From NCBI RefSeq assembly GCF_004118155.1, contig NZ_SAIQ01000001.1:1364001-1428000 (forward strand): DNA of 64,000 nt, in the 5' to 3' direction. Both the position numbers and the translations under genes were made by a program. This document shows positions 52,638 through 61,179 of this stretch, piece after piece; within the stretch, counting starts at the first letter, position 1; every line of letters starts with the position of its first letter. Below the pieces are notes generated by a model. That model searched no databases. It saw only the letters and a program-made list of their open reading frames with translations, and was not told the origin of the DNA. The DNA is from Edaphocola flava (GTDB taxonomy: Bacteria > Bacteroidota > Bacteroidia > Chitinophagales > Chitinophagaceae).

Positions 52638-55211
52638 TTAAAATAAAGTTGGGGCCGCATTTGCCTCTCCTTCATCATGGTGTTCTTCTTCCTGAGAAGC
52701 CTGCTCCGCTACAGGAGGATAACTGTCTTCAATTTGGATCAGATCATTGTCACAAAGTTTAACGCCGATGGTTTTCCAGCCGGTTATTTCTACCTGCTCT
52801 GCCGGTTTCCACTCTGTGCTCACAGCATCTGCTTTTTTCTTCCCGGCCCATACCAGTAAAGTAGGGTTAGGATGAACGGTTACAAATTTGAGATAGTTCT
52901 TATTGCCCTCTTTAATAAACAGGAACTTATTCTTTAAGGTTTGCGTTTCTATGCGGAAACGCTTAATGTTGAACTGTTTCTTATCGTTGTCAAAGTACAC
53001 TGCGGTAATCGGATCCTGCGGCGACCATTTGTCTATAGCCAGGATAGAATCTGTTTCGTAGCGGTTGCTCAGGTCAAAGTCTGTCAGTTCATAATGTCCG
53101 TCTTTATAGAATACGATAATACGGTCTTCTGTATTAAAGCTGCCCAGCAGTCTGCCGTAGCCATCCGTATTCAGACGGCCCACCTGCTCGTCATACCAGA
53201 TTTTAGGAGCCGATAAAGTGCTTCTTCCCTGCTCTTTAAATTTGATCTGGCGTACCGGGTACTTCGTTACCTGGTTACCCTGCGAGCTACGGCCTTTAAT
53301 GGCCAGTTCTTCAAAATAAAAATCGAATGTTTTGATTCTGGCAGAGCTGCCCGGCGATAAAGTAATGCTTACCACTTCCGCTTCACCATTAGGGTTAGAC
53401 GTAAAGTATACTACTTTGCTGCCTTTATTGCCTTTAGTCAGATCATATTCCTTGTCGCGGGTAATACCGGTTACATTGAATCTTTTGCCATAAACGATAC
53501 CACTGATGCCATCCATGTACATCATGTTATACGTTGTACGTTCATCATTTTTACGGAATACATCTACATGCAGAATGTCTTTGCCCACAAAGGTTTTGTC
53601 GGCCATTTTTGTAATCTGCATAATACCGTCTCTGCGGAAGATAATGATATCATCCAGGTCAGAACAGTCACATACAAACTCGTCTTTCTTTAATGACGAT
53701 CCGATAAATCCTTCCTTACGGTTTACATACAGTTTGGTATTGGCGATGGCCACTTTTGTGGCATGAATCGTATCAAATACTTTAATCTCCGTTTTGCGCT
53801 CTTTACCCTTTCCGTACTTCTTCAGCAGGTTTTCATAATAGGTAACCGCAAAATCAGTCAGGTGTTCAATATTGTGCAGCACCGTATTGATCTCCTCTTC
53901 CACATTTTTGATATGCTCATCCGCTTTGAAGCTGTCGAATTTAGATATACGTTTGATCTTGATCTCCGTCAGTCGGATAATATCTTCCTGTACAATCTCT
54001 CTTCTGAACATAGATTTGTAAGGAGCCAGACCTTTGTCGATGGCCTGCAGTACCCCTTCCCAGGTCGTTTCTTCCTCGATGTCGCGATAGATACGTTTTT
54101 CGATAAATATTTTCTCCAGAGAAGAATAATGCCAGTCATTTTCCAGTTCCCGGAGCTTAATCTCCAGTTCCTTTTTCAGCAACTCCTTCGTCAATTCTAC
54201 AGAACGTCGCAGCAGATCAGATACTCCTACAAAGTGAGGTTTATCATTGATGATGATACAGGCATTCGGAGAGATAGAAATCTGGCAATCGGTAAAGGCA
54301 TACAGTGCATCAATCGTCTGATCTATAGATACACCTTGTGCCAGTTGCACGACCAGTTCTACTACCGCAGCAGTATTGTCCGTTACACTCTTGATCTTGA
54401 TTTTTCCCTTTTCATTGGCTTTCAGAATACTCTCAATCAGTCCGGAGGTGGTTACTCCATAAGGAACATCACGGATGGCTATACTTTTCTTATCTATCTC
54501 TTCTATACGGGCACGCACCAGTACCTTACCACCACGCATACCATCATTATAATTGCTGATGTCTGCCATACCTTCGGTAAGAAAGTCGGGATATAGCGTA
54601 AAGGGTTTGCCCTTCAGGTGCTTGATAGAAGCGTCGATCAGCTCTATAAAGTTGTGGGGTAATATTTTGGTAGACAGACCCACTGCGATACCATCTGCAC
54701 CCTGTGAGAGTAGCAGTGGAAACTTCATGGGTAGTGTGGTCGGTTCATTCTTACGGCCGTCGTAACTCAATTGCCATTCCGTAGTTTTAGCATTAAAAGC
54801 CACATCCAGTGCAAATTTGGTCAGTCTTGCCTCAATATAACGGGCTGCCGCTGCACGGTCACCCGTACGCACATCTCCCCAGTTACCCTGCGTTTCAATC
54901 ATGAGGTCCTTCTGCCCCAGGTTGGTAATGGCATCTCCGATACTGGCATCACCATGCGGGTGATACTGCATCGTCTGCCCTATGATGTTGGCCACCTTAT
55001 TAAAACGGCCATCATCCATTTCTTTCATAGCATGCAGGATACGGCGTTGCACCGGCTTAAGCCCGTCCTCTACCGCAGGTACTGCACGCTCCAGTATTAC
55101 ATAACTTGCATATTCTAAAAACCAGCTCTGATACATTTTGTCAATCGAGGCGGCATTTTCTTCATGCGGCACCTCTTGTGACTGCTCTTCCGGTAATTCC
55201 ATTTCACTCAT
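52638..55211 (-). CDS. parC: Type II DNA topoisomerase subunit A (topoisomerase IV ParC / GyrA-like)
   Basis: This is an 857-residue type IIA topoisomerase A subunit that breaks and rejoins DNA. The active-site tyrosine is Y125 (AAARYIEARLTKFA). The QRDR-equivalent YHPHGDASIGDAI (83-95) has alanine (A89) at the position of E. coli GyrA Ser83. The C-terminal half holds beta-propeller-like blades without the GyrA box (QRRGGKG), which favours ParC over GyrA. parE is not adjacent. The last ~25 residues are acidic. Confidence 0.85.
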   Translation of the reverse strand: MSEMELPEEQSQEVPHEENAASIDKMYQSWFLEYASYVILERAVPAVEDGLKPVQRRILHAMKEMDDGRFNKVANIIGQTMQYHPHGDASIGDAITNLGQKDLMIETQGNWGDVRTGDRAAAARYIEARLTKFALDVAFNAKTTEWQLSYDGRKNEPTTLPMKFPLLLSQGADGIAVGLSTKILPHNFIELIDASIKHLKGKPFTLYPDFLTEGMADISNYNDGMRGGKVLVRARIEEIDKKSIAIRDVPYGVTTSGLIESILKANEKGKIKIKSVTDNTAAVVELVVQLAQGVSIDQTIDALYAFTDCQISISPNACIIINDKPHFVGVSDLLRRSVELTKELLKKELEIKLRELENDWHYSSLEKIFIEKRIYRDIEEETTWEGVLQAIDKGLAPYKSMFRREIVQEDIIRLTEIKIKRISKFDSFKADEHIKNVEEEINTVLHNIEHLTDFAVTYYENLLKKYGKGKERKTEIKVFDTIHATKVAIANTKLYVNRKEGFIGSSLKKDEFVCDCSDLDDIIIFRRDGIMQITKMADKTFVGKDILHVDVFRKNDERTTYNMMYMDGISGIVYGKRFNVTGITRDKEYDLTKGNKGSKVVYFTSNPNGEAEVVSITLSPGSSARIKTFDFYFEELAIKGRSSQGNQVTKYPVRQIKFKEQGRSTLSAPKIWYDEQVGRLNTDGYGRLLGSFNTEDRIIVFYKDGHYELTDFDLSNRYETDSILAIDKWSPQDPITAVYFDNDKKQFNIKRFRIETQTLKNKFLFIKEGNKNYLKFVTVHPNPTLLVWAGKKKADAVSTEWKPAEQVEITGWKTIGVKLCDNDLIQIEDSYPPVAEQASQEEEHHDEGEANAAPTLF

Positions 55212-55351
55212 TACGATCAGTATAAATTTAGATTGCGAAAATAATCAAAATCGGGCAGAAATCCGGCCCCGTTAAACCCATCCTAATTTAAGTATTTACC
55301 TATGCTAATCAATTAAAATCCTTAATTTGCTGTTTCAAAACCATAATTACT

Positions 55352-57034
55352 ATGTATTGGAGCAGGAAAATAGCCCTAAGCCTGAGCCTGTGCGGCTTCA
55401 GCATGGGTGCTTTTGCACAGTTCAACAACGATGAGGCAGATAAATTCTTTGAAATCTCTAAAAATCTGGAGATCTATACGAATGTGTTAAAGGAGTTAAA
55501 TACCTTTTACGTTGATCCCATCAACCCCGGGAAAATGACCAAAACGGGACTGGATGCAATGTTGAACGAACTGGATCCTTATACCAATTTCATCACCGAA
55601 GCCGAGGCAGAGGAGTTTGAAATGCAGTTTAACGGAAAATACGGAGGGGTAGGTACCACCGTAAAAATCGATTCTACCGAAAACATAATTGTGGAAGCCA
55701 TAAGACAAGGCAGTCCCATTGATAAAGCCGGTGTAAAGCCAGGCGATATCATTATTTCTATAGATGGCAATGCCGTAAAGGGTAAAAAGGACGAAGAGGT
55801 TGGCTTATTGCTTAAGGGAGCACCCGGCACTAAACTTACTATGGTACTGCAGAATCCGGTAACGAAAAAGCAGTTTACCAAAGAAGTAACACGTGAGGAA
55901 ATTACGATTCCCGCTATCCCTTATTATGGCTTTGTAGATAAAGACAAACAGATCGGCTATGTGCTGCTCTCTCAGTTTACACCAAACTGTGGCCGCGAAG
56001 TGCGTAATGCACTGGATACCCTTAAAGCGCAGGCCAATGGCGGGCTTAAGGGTGTTGTACTGGACCTGAGAGGCAATCCCGGAGGGCTGGTTACGGAAGC
56101 AGTTAATATCTGTAACCTTTTTGTGGAAAAAGGAAAGATGATCGTAAGTACCAAGGCCAAACACCAGGAGTGGAGTAAAGAATACAGTGCTACCAATGAG
56201 CCCTGGGATGTAAATATACCGCTGGCTGTGCTGATCAACGGCAATTCTGCATCTGCATCCGAGATCGTATCCGGTGCCCTGCAGGACCTGGATCGTGCAG
56301 TCATTATCGGAAGCAAAAGCTTCGGTAAAGGCCTGGTACAGGTAGTGCGCCCGGTAGGCTATAACTCACGCCTGAAAGTAACTACAGCCAAGTACTACAT
56401 TCCTTCCGGACGTTGTATACAGGCATTGGATTACACCCACCGTAACGAAGATGGTACCGTAGCTGCTGTGCCGGATTCCTTAAAGAAAGCCTTTAAAACA
56501 AACCTGGGCAGAGTGGTATATGACGGCGGCGGCATTGAGCCCGATGTAAAGATCGAAAGCGAATATTACAGCATACTGTCTGCACAGCTGATGAAGGATG
56601 ATTATATCTTCAACTATGTAACAGACTATTATTACAGTCATCCTACCATTGCACCGGCAAAGGAATATCGCTTCTCTGATGCAGATTATACTGACTTTCA
56701 GTCCTGGCTGGTTAAGCGTAAGTTTAAATACGAAACCCGTAATGAGTATATCCTGAGTGCAATGAAGAAAAATGCGGAAGAGGAAAAGAACTTTGACGGC
56801 ATTAAAAATGAGTACAATACTTTGCTGGCAAAGATCGAAGCAGAAAAGAAACAGGACTTTATCAAAAACAAATCGGAATTGCAGGAATTGCTGTCCTCTG
56901 AAGTGGTATCCCGTTACTATTATCAGAAAGGGCAGATCGAGAATCAGCTGAATAATTATAACGCTGCGCTGAAAAAAGCAGTAGAGTTATTAACCACCAA
57001 TACAGCGGAGTATAAAAAAGTATTAAAAAAATAA
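55352..57034 (+). CDS. S41 family carboxyl-terminal processing protease (CtpA/Prc-like)
   Basis: This is a 560-residue exported serine protease. The signal peptide covers ~1-22 (ending GAFAQ). A PDZ domain lies near 85-170 (GVGTTVKIDSTENIIVEAIRQGSPIDKAGVKPGDIIISIDG). The catalytic pair is S301 in NSASASEI and K326 in GSKSFGKGLVQ, 25 residues apart as in Prc/CtpA. The C-terminal part contains a lysine-rich coiled coil. It may trim envelope proteins, including lipoproteins. Confidence 0.9.
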   Translation: MYWSRKIALSLSLCGFSMGAFAQFNNDEADKFFEISKNLEIYTNVLKELNTFYVDPINPGKMTKTGLDAMLNELDPYTNFITEAEAEEFEMQFNGKYGGVGTTVKIDSTENIIVEAIRQGSPIDKAGVKPGDIIISIDGNAVKGKKDEEVGLLLKGAPGTKLTMVLQNPVTKKQFTKEVTREEITIPAIPYYGFVDKDKQIGYVLLSQFTPNCGREVRNALDTLKAQANGGLKGVVLDLRGNPGGLVTEAVNICNLFVEKGKMIVSTKAKHQEWSKEYSATNEPWDVNIPLAVLINGNSASASEIVSGALQDLDRAVIIGSKSFGKGLVQVVRPVGYNSRLKVTTAKYYIPSGRCIQALDYTHRNEDGTVAAVPDSLKKAFKTNLGRVVYDGGGIEPDVKIESEYYSILSAQLMKDDYIFNYVTDYYYSHPTIAPAKEYRFSDADYTDFQSWLVKRKFKYETRNEYILSAMKKNAEEEKNFDGIKNEYNTLLAKIEAEKKQDFIKNKSELQELLSSEVVSRYYYQKGQIENQLNNYNAALKKAVELLTTNTAEYKKVLKK

Positions 57035-57121
57035 AATAAATGTAAACCGTGCATAGGGCATGATATTTAAAAAAAATGCCCTAAATTCGCACCCTCAAAT
57101 CTTTATATTAAACATTTCAAA

Positions 57122-57775
57122 ATGGAATATAGACAAATTGTAGCAGTAACCGGCTTGACAGGACTATATCAATTAGTAAGTACAAAGAACGATGGTGCTT
57201 TGGTACGCAGCTTGGCAGATAAAAGTATCAAATTTGTATCTTCAAGATTACACCAGATCACTCCTTTAGAGAGTATTGAAATCTATACTTACAGTGACAA
57301 TGTTCGTCTGCACAACGTGTTAGAGAGCATGAAAGAAAATGATGCTGCTATCACTGAGCTGGTATCCGGTAAAAAGGCTGCTGCAAATGATATTAGAGCA
57401 TACTTTGCTACAGTATTGCCTGACTTCGATCAGGAGCGCGTATATACCAGTGATATCAAAAAAATCATGAAATGGTATGAGCTGCTGAAAGCAAACGATT
57501 TACTGAACTTCGAAATATACAACCAACAAATGGCTGATATGGATGAAGCGGTAATGGAAGAAGATGCTGCTGAAGAAGAAGCACCTAAGAAAGCCGCTAA
57601 GAAGGCAGTTGCGAAAGAAGAAGGTGAAGAAAAACCAGCTAAGAAAGCAGCTAAGAAGGCAGTTGCGAAAGAAGAAGGTGAAGAAAAACCTGCTAAGAAA
57701 GCCGCTAAAAAAGCCGTTGCGAAAGAAGAAGGTGAAGAAAAACCTAAGAAAGCCGCTAAAAAGAAAGAAGATTAA
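57122..57775 (+). CDS. DUF5606 protein with lysine/alanine-rich tandem-repeat tail
   Basis: This is a 217-residue protein. Residues 1-145 match the Bacteroidota family DUF5606 (MEYRQIVAVTGLTGLYQLVSTKN; SRLHQITPLESIEIYTYSDNV), whose function is not known. Residues ~155-217 form a histone H1-like tail built from three copies of an 18-residue unit (KPAKKAAKKAVAKEEGEE type), 54 bp each. The repeats differ mostly at silent sites. The tail may bind nucleic acid or a polyanion. A TAAATTCG box at 57082-57089 may act as its -7 element. It is transcribed alone. Confidence 0.75.
   Translation: MEYRQIVAVTGLTGLYQLVSTKNDGALVRSLADKSIKFVSSRLHQITPLESIEIYTYSDNVRLHNVLESMKENDAAITELVSGKKAAANDIRAYFATVLPDFDQERVYTSDIKKIMKWYELLKANDLLNFEIYNQQMADMDEAVMEEDAAEEEAPKKAAKKAVAKEEGEEKPAKKAAKKAVAKEEGEEKPAKKAAKKAVAKEEGEEKPKKAAKKKED
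57588..57770 (+). repeat. Tandem 54-bp repeat inside the DUF5606 gene
   Basis: Three in-frame copies of a 54-bp unit encode the lysine/alanine-rich tail; the last ends in a shorter KPKKAAKKKED. Copies one and two differ by a few bases and copy three by several silent changes (AAA for AAG and others). This suggests repeat slippage or expansion. Confidence 0.85.
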
Positions 57776-57794
57776 TTATTTCGCTTATAGCCAT

Positions 57795-57833
57795 AAAAAA
57801 ACGGAGCATCGTAAAAGATGCTCCGTTTTTTTT
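57795..57833. terminator. Terminator after the DUF5606 gene
   Basis: A perfect stem of at least 16 bp (AAAAAAACGGAGCATC and complement) with a GTAAAA loop and a run of eight T. Copy B of the intergenic repeat begins 19 bp beyond it. Confidence 0.92.
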
Positions 57834-57852
57834 ATTGCTACTACTTTCAACT

Positions 57853-58316
57853 CGCATGTAGGCAACTATTTTATTCGTCCTTTTGTCCGGCAACAAAAGG
57901 ACCAAAAATGCCTTTGTTTTCATCAAGGCGATTGCGTTGCACCACCATTTTGTACCGTTGCGTGCATTGATCGTTTGAGCTTAACGTATAATGCAATCGG
58001 TGCTCAACGATCGCAGCTCCAACCAAAATTGCTATCGCTGTGATGAAAACAACAAGCGATCTGTACGGTACAGATCGCCTAAAATGGCCTTATAAATCCG
58101 GCGTTAATAAAATCATTGGCTCGGTCGATAGAGTTGCAAAGCACTGTCTGAGCGCAGCGTTCTGGATTGTGACAGACCGACGCATTGATTTAGCCAGGGA
58201 TTTATACAGCCTTGATTTTTTGGCGCTACCTTTTGCATCAAGGCAAAAGGTAGCAAATTCTAAATGGAAAATAAAGGAATAATGTAAGTCTTGTTTCCTG
58301 CAAGCGGATTCTCAGT
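57853..58316 (+). repeat. Intergenic repeat element, copy B
   Basis: This stretch of 464 bp between convergent genes is the forward copy of the element at 32178-32590, sharing long identical runs with it in reverse orientation. It contains a hairpin GTCCTTTTGT/ACAAAAGGAC (57877-57902), a palindrome GCGATCTGTAC/GTACAGATCGC (58056-58077) and a second hairpin GCTACCTTTTGC/GCAAAAGGTAGC (58225-58254). The latter and about 50 bp around it are absent from copy A. Apparent short ORFs (57564-58043, 58040-58282) are probably spurious. It ends 8 bp before the stop of the leftward C40 gene. Confidence 0.78.
58225..58254. repeat. Internal 12-bp hairpin of repeat copy B
   Basis: GCTACCTTTTGC, six bases, then GCAAAAGGTAGC: perfect inverted repeat. 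It mirrors the other end's GTCCTTTTGT/ACAAAAGGAC hairpin in its CCTTTTG core. Confidence 0.85.
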
Positions 58317-58324
58317 ATACTTAT

Positions 58325-59116
58325 TTAAGCAGGAAGTATTCGTTTTATAATGCGCAGCTGATGTGTACGCTTTTTATGTTTAACACTAATGATGCCGCCA
58401 TTATCTATGGCATCAACGACAACACCGCCGGCAATCTCTGTAGCATGTATAATCGTATTACTGTCCAGCAGCAGGCCTACATGATCAATGAAACCTTCTG
58501 CGTTATCGAAAAAAGCCAGGTCGCCACATTGCGCTTCCTGTAAGAATCCTACAGATTCTCCTACTTCTGATTGCTGTCTGGAATTACGGGGTATACGGAT
58601 GTTCATCATTTTGTATACCATCTGTGTGAGGCCGGAGCAATCAATGCCCATGATCGAGCGGCCGCCCCATTGGTAAGGTGCGCCGTAATACTCCATAGCA
58701 GCAGCACGTATGGCAGCAGGATCGCTTGTCAGTTGTGCAACAGCTTTCTTCTTTCCCCTGAACTTAAGTGCAGATTGGTCCAGCCATTCGAAAGAACGTC
58801 TTTTTAAGGCAAAAAGATCGGATCCAGGAGAGAGTAGAATATTTCCGGAAGGTCCGGTCAGTTTATCACTTGTTGAGGTATTGACAAACTTATTCGGCTT
58901 ACGGTAAGCTTTCAGTTCGATCAGCTGCATTTGCCCGGCAGACACCCAGCCTTCATAGTGGTCCCAGTCACACACAATATACATCCAGTTACCTTCCCGG
59001 CGCATGACTTCTGCACGCTCTCCGAATAATAGCTGGGATATGATAGGCGCATGATGAGAAGCCTCCGTCCTTAAAGGAGCCGCGGGTACTGCACAAACGA
59101 CATAAGAAAAAATCAT
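58325..59116 (-). CDS. C40 (NlpC/P60) family cell-wall peptidase
   Basis: This is a 263-residue protein. Residues ~5-65 are a bacterial SH3-like domain (APLRTEASHHAPIISQLLFGE). The NlpC/P60 domain spans ~135-263 with catalytic C160 (GIDCSGLTQMVYKMMNI), H212 (DHVGLLLDSN) and H224 (TIIHATEIAGG). It should cleave gamma-D-glutamyl-diaminopimelate-type bonds in murein peptides. No signal peptide or lipobox is visible; the start ATG at 59116 leads directly into the SH3-like domain. So a cytoplasmic role on imported muropeptides is likely. Confidence 0.85.
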   Translation of the reverse strand: MIFSYVVCAVPAAPLRTEASHHAPIISQLLFGERAEVMRREGNWMYIVCDWDHYEGWVSAGQMQLIELKAYRKPNKFVNTSTSDKLTGPSGNILLSPGSDLFALKRRSFEWLDQSALKFRGKKKAVAQLTSDPAAIRAAAMEYYGAPYQWGGRSIMGIDCSGLTQMVYKMMNIRIPRNSRQQSEVGESVGFLQEAQCGDLAFFDNAEGFIDHVGLLLDSNTIIHATEIAGGVVVDAIDNGGIISVKHKKRTHQLRIIKRILPA

Positions 59117-59132
59117 AGACTGATCTTACTGT

Positions 59133-59169
59133 GTTAAAAGAAAAAAGTGCAATAATCAATTATTGCACT
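59133..59169 (-). terminator. Terminator of hemD
   Basis: On the minus strand a perfect 11-bp stem (AGTGCAATAAT/ATTATTGCACT) with a two-base spacer is followed by TTTTTTCTTTT. It lies 12 bp beyond the hemD stop and upstream of the C40 gene. Confidence 0.9.
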
Positions 59170-59181
59170 CCTTGTATTCGA

Positions 59182-60054
59182 TTATTTATTGTTTTGCTCG
59201 GCAAGGAATCGGTCCAGTGCTGCTACCATAGAAGGGGCACTAGGGACAGGTGCTTTGATTCTGACCTCAAGGCCCACATCTTCCAGTGCTTTCTGGGTGG
59301 TGCCTCCAAATCCGCCAAAGACAATGCCATTTTGTTTAAAGTCAGGATGCACACTCAGAATGGCTTCTACGCCAAATGGACTGAACAGGATCATCGCATC
59401 ATATTCAGTGCCTGTCTTCAGTATAGTCTCCATATCATTCGGTACCGTTCTGTACAATACCGCTTCTACAAATTGATACTTATTTTTGACCAGGCTTGGA
59501 GAGATATCATTCTTGGTGTTTTCCGATACAGGGATCAGGAATTTTTCCGTATCCTTATATTTAGCCAGCACATCCATCAAACCATCTACAGAACCATCGG
59601 CAGAGAAGAATACTTTACGCTTACGGTACAGGATAAATTTCTGCAGGTACAGGGCGATCGCTTCTGTGATACAGAAATAACGCATTTCCTGCGATACTTT
59701 GAATTTCATCTCTTCGCAGATACGAAAGAAGTGGTCTACGGCATTGCGGCTGTTCAGGATTACTGCGTTGTATTCAGATAACTCTATTTTTTGCTTTCTG
59801 AATTCTTTTGCAGAGAACGGCTCCAGTTTAATGAACTGGTGGAAAGTGAGCTTTACATTATACTTACGCTCCAGATCGTAGTACGGAGATTTTTCACTCT
59901 CCGGCCTCGGTTGGGAGACAAGTATGCGCTCTACTTTTTTTACAGCAACTTTCTTTGCAGCAGCCTTCTTTGGTGATTCGGGCTTGTTGTCTGCTGAAGT
60001 AGCCTTCTTAGCAACAACTGCTTTAGGGGTTGCAGATTTAGTAGCTTTTGCCAT
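59182..60054 (-). CDS. hemD: Uroporphyrinogen-III synthase with lysine/alanine-rich N-terminal extension
   Basis: This is a 290-residue protein. Residues ~45-290 resemble uroporphyrinogen-III synthase, which cyclises hydroxymethylbilane in haem synthesis: KILVSQPRPESEKSPY-type N-term (here RILVSQPRPESE), YNAVILNSRNAVDHFF, FFSADGSVDGLMDVL and ILFSPFGVEAILSV. The first ~42 residues (MAKATKSATPKAVVAKKATS and further KKAAAKKVAVKK) are an unusual basic, histone H1-like extension. The neighbour upstream, DUF4271, often accompanies hemD in Bacteroidota. Sequence conservation is low in this family, so the call rests on several motifs and context. Confidence 0.78.
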   Translation of the reverse strand: MAKATKSATPKAVVAKKATSADNKPESPKKAAAKKVAVKKVERILVSQPRPESEKSPYYDLERKYNVKLTFHQFIKLEPFSAKEFRKQKIELSEYNAVILNSRNAVDHFFRICEEMKFKVSQEMRYFCITEAIALYLQKFILYRKRKVFFSADGSVDGLMDVLAKYKDTEKFLIPVSENTKNDISPSLVKNKYQFVEAVLYRTVPNDMETILKTGTEYDAMILFSPFGVEAILSVHPDFKQNGIVFGGFGGTTQKALEDVGLEVRIKAPVPSAPSMVAALDRFLAEQNNK

Positions 60055-60131
60055 TTTCAGAGTTTATAAGTATAAACTAATTATTTATATTTAACGCAAA
60101 CTATAACGATCAGATACCGGGTATTATTACG

Positions 60132-61028
60132 CTATACTAAAGTATTGTAAGTAAGTTTGACCAGGATCGCTAAAGGCAATAATTCCGAGGCGCAAAAGTA
60201 CATAAAAAAATGGAATTTGCTATATTGGAAAAATGAGCCTAATGAGCTCCATGATCGGGTATAGCGATTGATGAGCAGAATACCGGTGAGCATACAGGCT
60301 ACAGCTAGTATTAAACGCAACCAGGACCCTTGTCCGAAAGCCAGTATAATAGCAAAAGGGAGTAATACGACAGATAAAATTTTATTGATCAGGAATACAT
60401 TATAGGTATATGCTTCCGTAACCTGGTCTATTTTAAATACCCAGCCTACAAACTTTAATAATAAATACTTAATGAGGTATATACAGCCGACCATCAGTAT
60501 AAGGCCGCACAGCACCATATTAGCGCTGTAGCTTGATTCCTGGATAATATTACTTTGTGTAAATAATACGGCATACAGGAAGAAGCCTATGGAAATGCTG
60601 AAGAAAATATTCATGGCTGCATTGGCCTGCACATTTTGCTCAATCTGCTCTCTGAGCTGGCGTTTATTCATCATCGGGCTCATAAAGGCATTGTACAGGT
60701 GCCTGAAATAAGTAGGAAAGATGAGTCGCAGTATGCCTAGTACAAACAGCAGCAGCAAGACCAGGTAGAAGCTGGTTGTCTTGTTCACAAAATGATGCGC
60801 TTTCTGTACCTGGTTGATGACCGTAACCTGCTTACCCAGCATCGGATGCCCGGCAAAGTAGCTGTAAAAGGCAGAATCAGCTTTGACACGCACTACACTA
60901 TCCGGGATGTTATACCCGTAAAGCGTTATTGCATGGACATCTGCACAATATAATAAACCCGTAAGGATCAGCAGCGGTAATAATATATATATGTATCGAT
61001 TGTTCTGAAACAATTTCCCTGAAAACAT
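60132..61028 (-). CDS. DUF4271 polytopic membrane protein
   Basis: This is a 298-residue protein with about seven hydrophobic segments. The N-terminal part (~1-75) holds a possible anchor plus a periplasmic loop with FYSYFAGHPMLG; the remaining segments match DUF4271 (FMYFCASELLPLAILVKLTY at the C-terminus is typical). Its function is unknown. In Bacteroidota it is commonly the partner gene of hemD, as here (77-bp gap, same strand). A TACTTTTG -7 box lies 18 bp before the start. Confidence 0.82.
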   Translation of the reverse strand: MFSGKLFQNNRYIYILLPLLILTGLLYCADVHAITLYGYNIPDSVVRVKADSAFYSYFAGHPMLGKQVTVINQVQKAHHFVNKTTSFYLVLLLLFVLGILRLIFPTYFRHLYNAFMSPMMNKRQLREQIEQNVQANAAMNIFFSISIGFFLYAVLFTQSNIIQESSYSANMVLCGLILMVGCIYLIKYLLLKFVGWVFKIDQVTEAYTYNVFLINKILSVVLLPFAIILAFGQGSWLRLILAVACMLTGILLINRYTRSWSSLGSFFQYSKFHFFMYFCASELLPLAILVKLTYNTLV

Positions 61029-61045
61029 TTTTTTAAGTTGCTGTA

Positions 61046-61053
61046 CAAAAGTA
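61046..61053 (-). promoter_or_regulatory. -7 box TACTTTTG of the DUF4271-hemD operon
   Basis: On the minus strand TACTTTTG matches TAnnTTTG, 17 bp before the ATG at 61028. No clear -33 TTG is visible. Confidence 0.45.
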
Positions 61054-61157
61054 AAGTTTTAATCTATACGGTGAGTGTATCTTACAGATTAAGGATTGTA
61101 AAATCCGGAGCTGTCAAATGCATACAAATGATTAACCCTTAAGACATTTGCTTTGCA

Positions 61158-61165
61158 TATCTTTG
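61158..61165 (+). promoter_or_regulatory. -7 box TATCTTTG of the CCA-adding enzyme gene
   Basis: TATCTTTG matches TAnnTTTG and lies 14 bp before the TTG start at 61180. The -33 element is not evident. Confidence 0.5.
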
Positions 61166-61179
61166 CCAGCATAATTTAA

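Noticed and set aside
53763-54596. 277-residue antisense ORF opposite parC
   Set aside because: Overlaps a well-supported topoisomerase gene; no recognisable domain or signal; residue composition typical of a shadow frame.
57588-57770. CRISPR array
   Set aside because: The repeats are directly adjacent, in frame, and encode a lysine/alanine tail without spacers.
58040-58282. 80-residue ORF in repeat copy B
   Set aside because: Part of the same repeat element, no promoter or independent conservation beyond the element.
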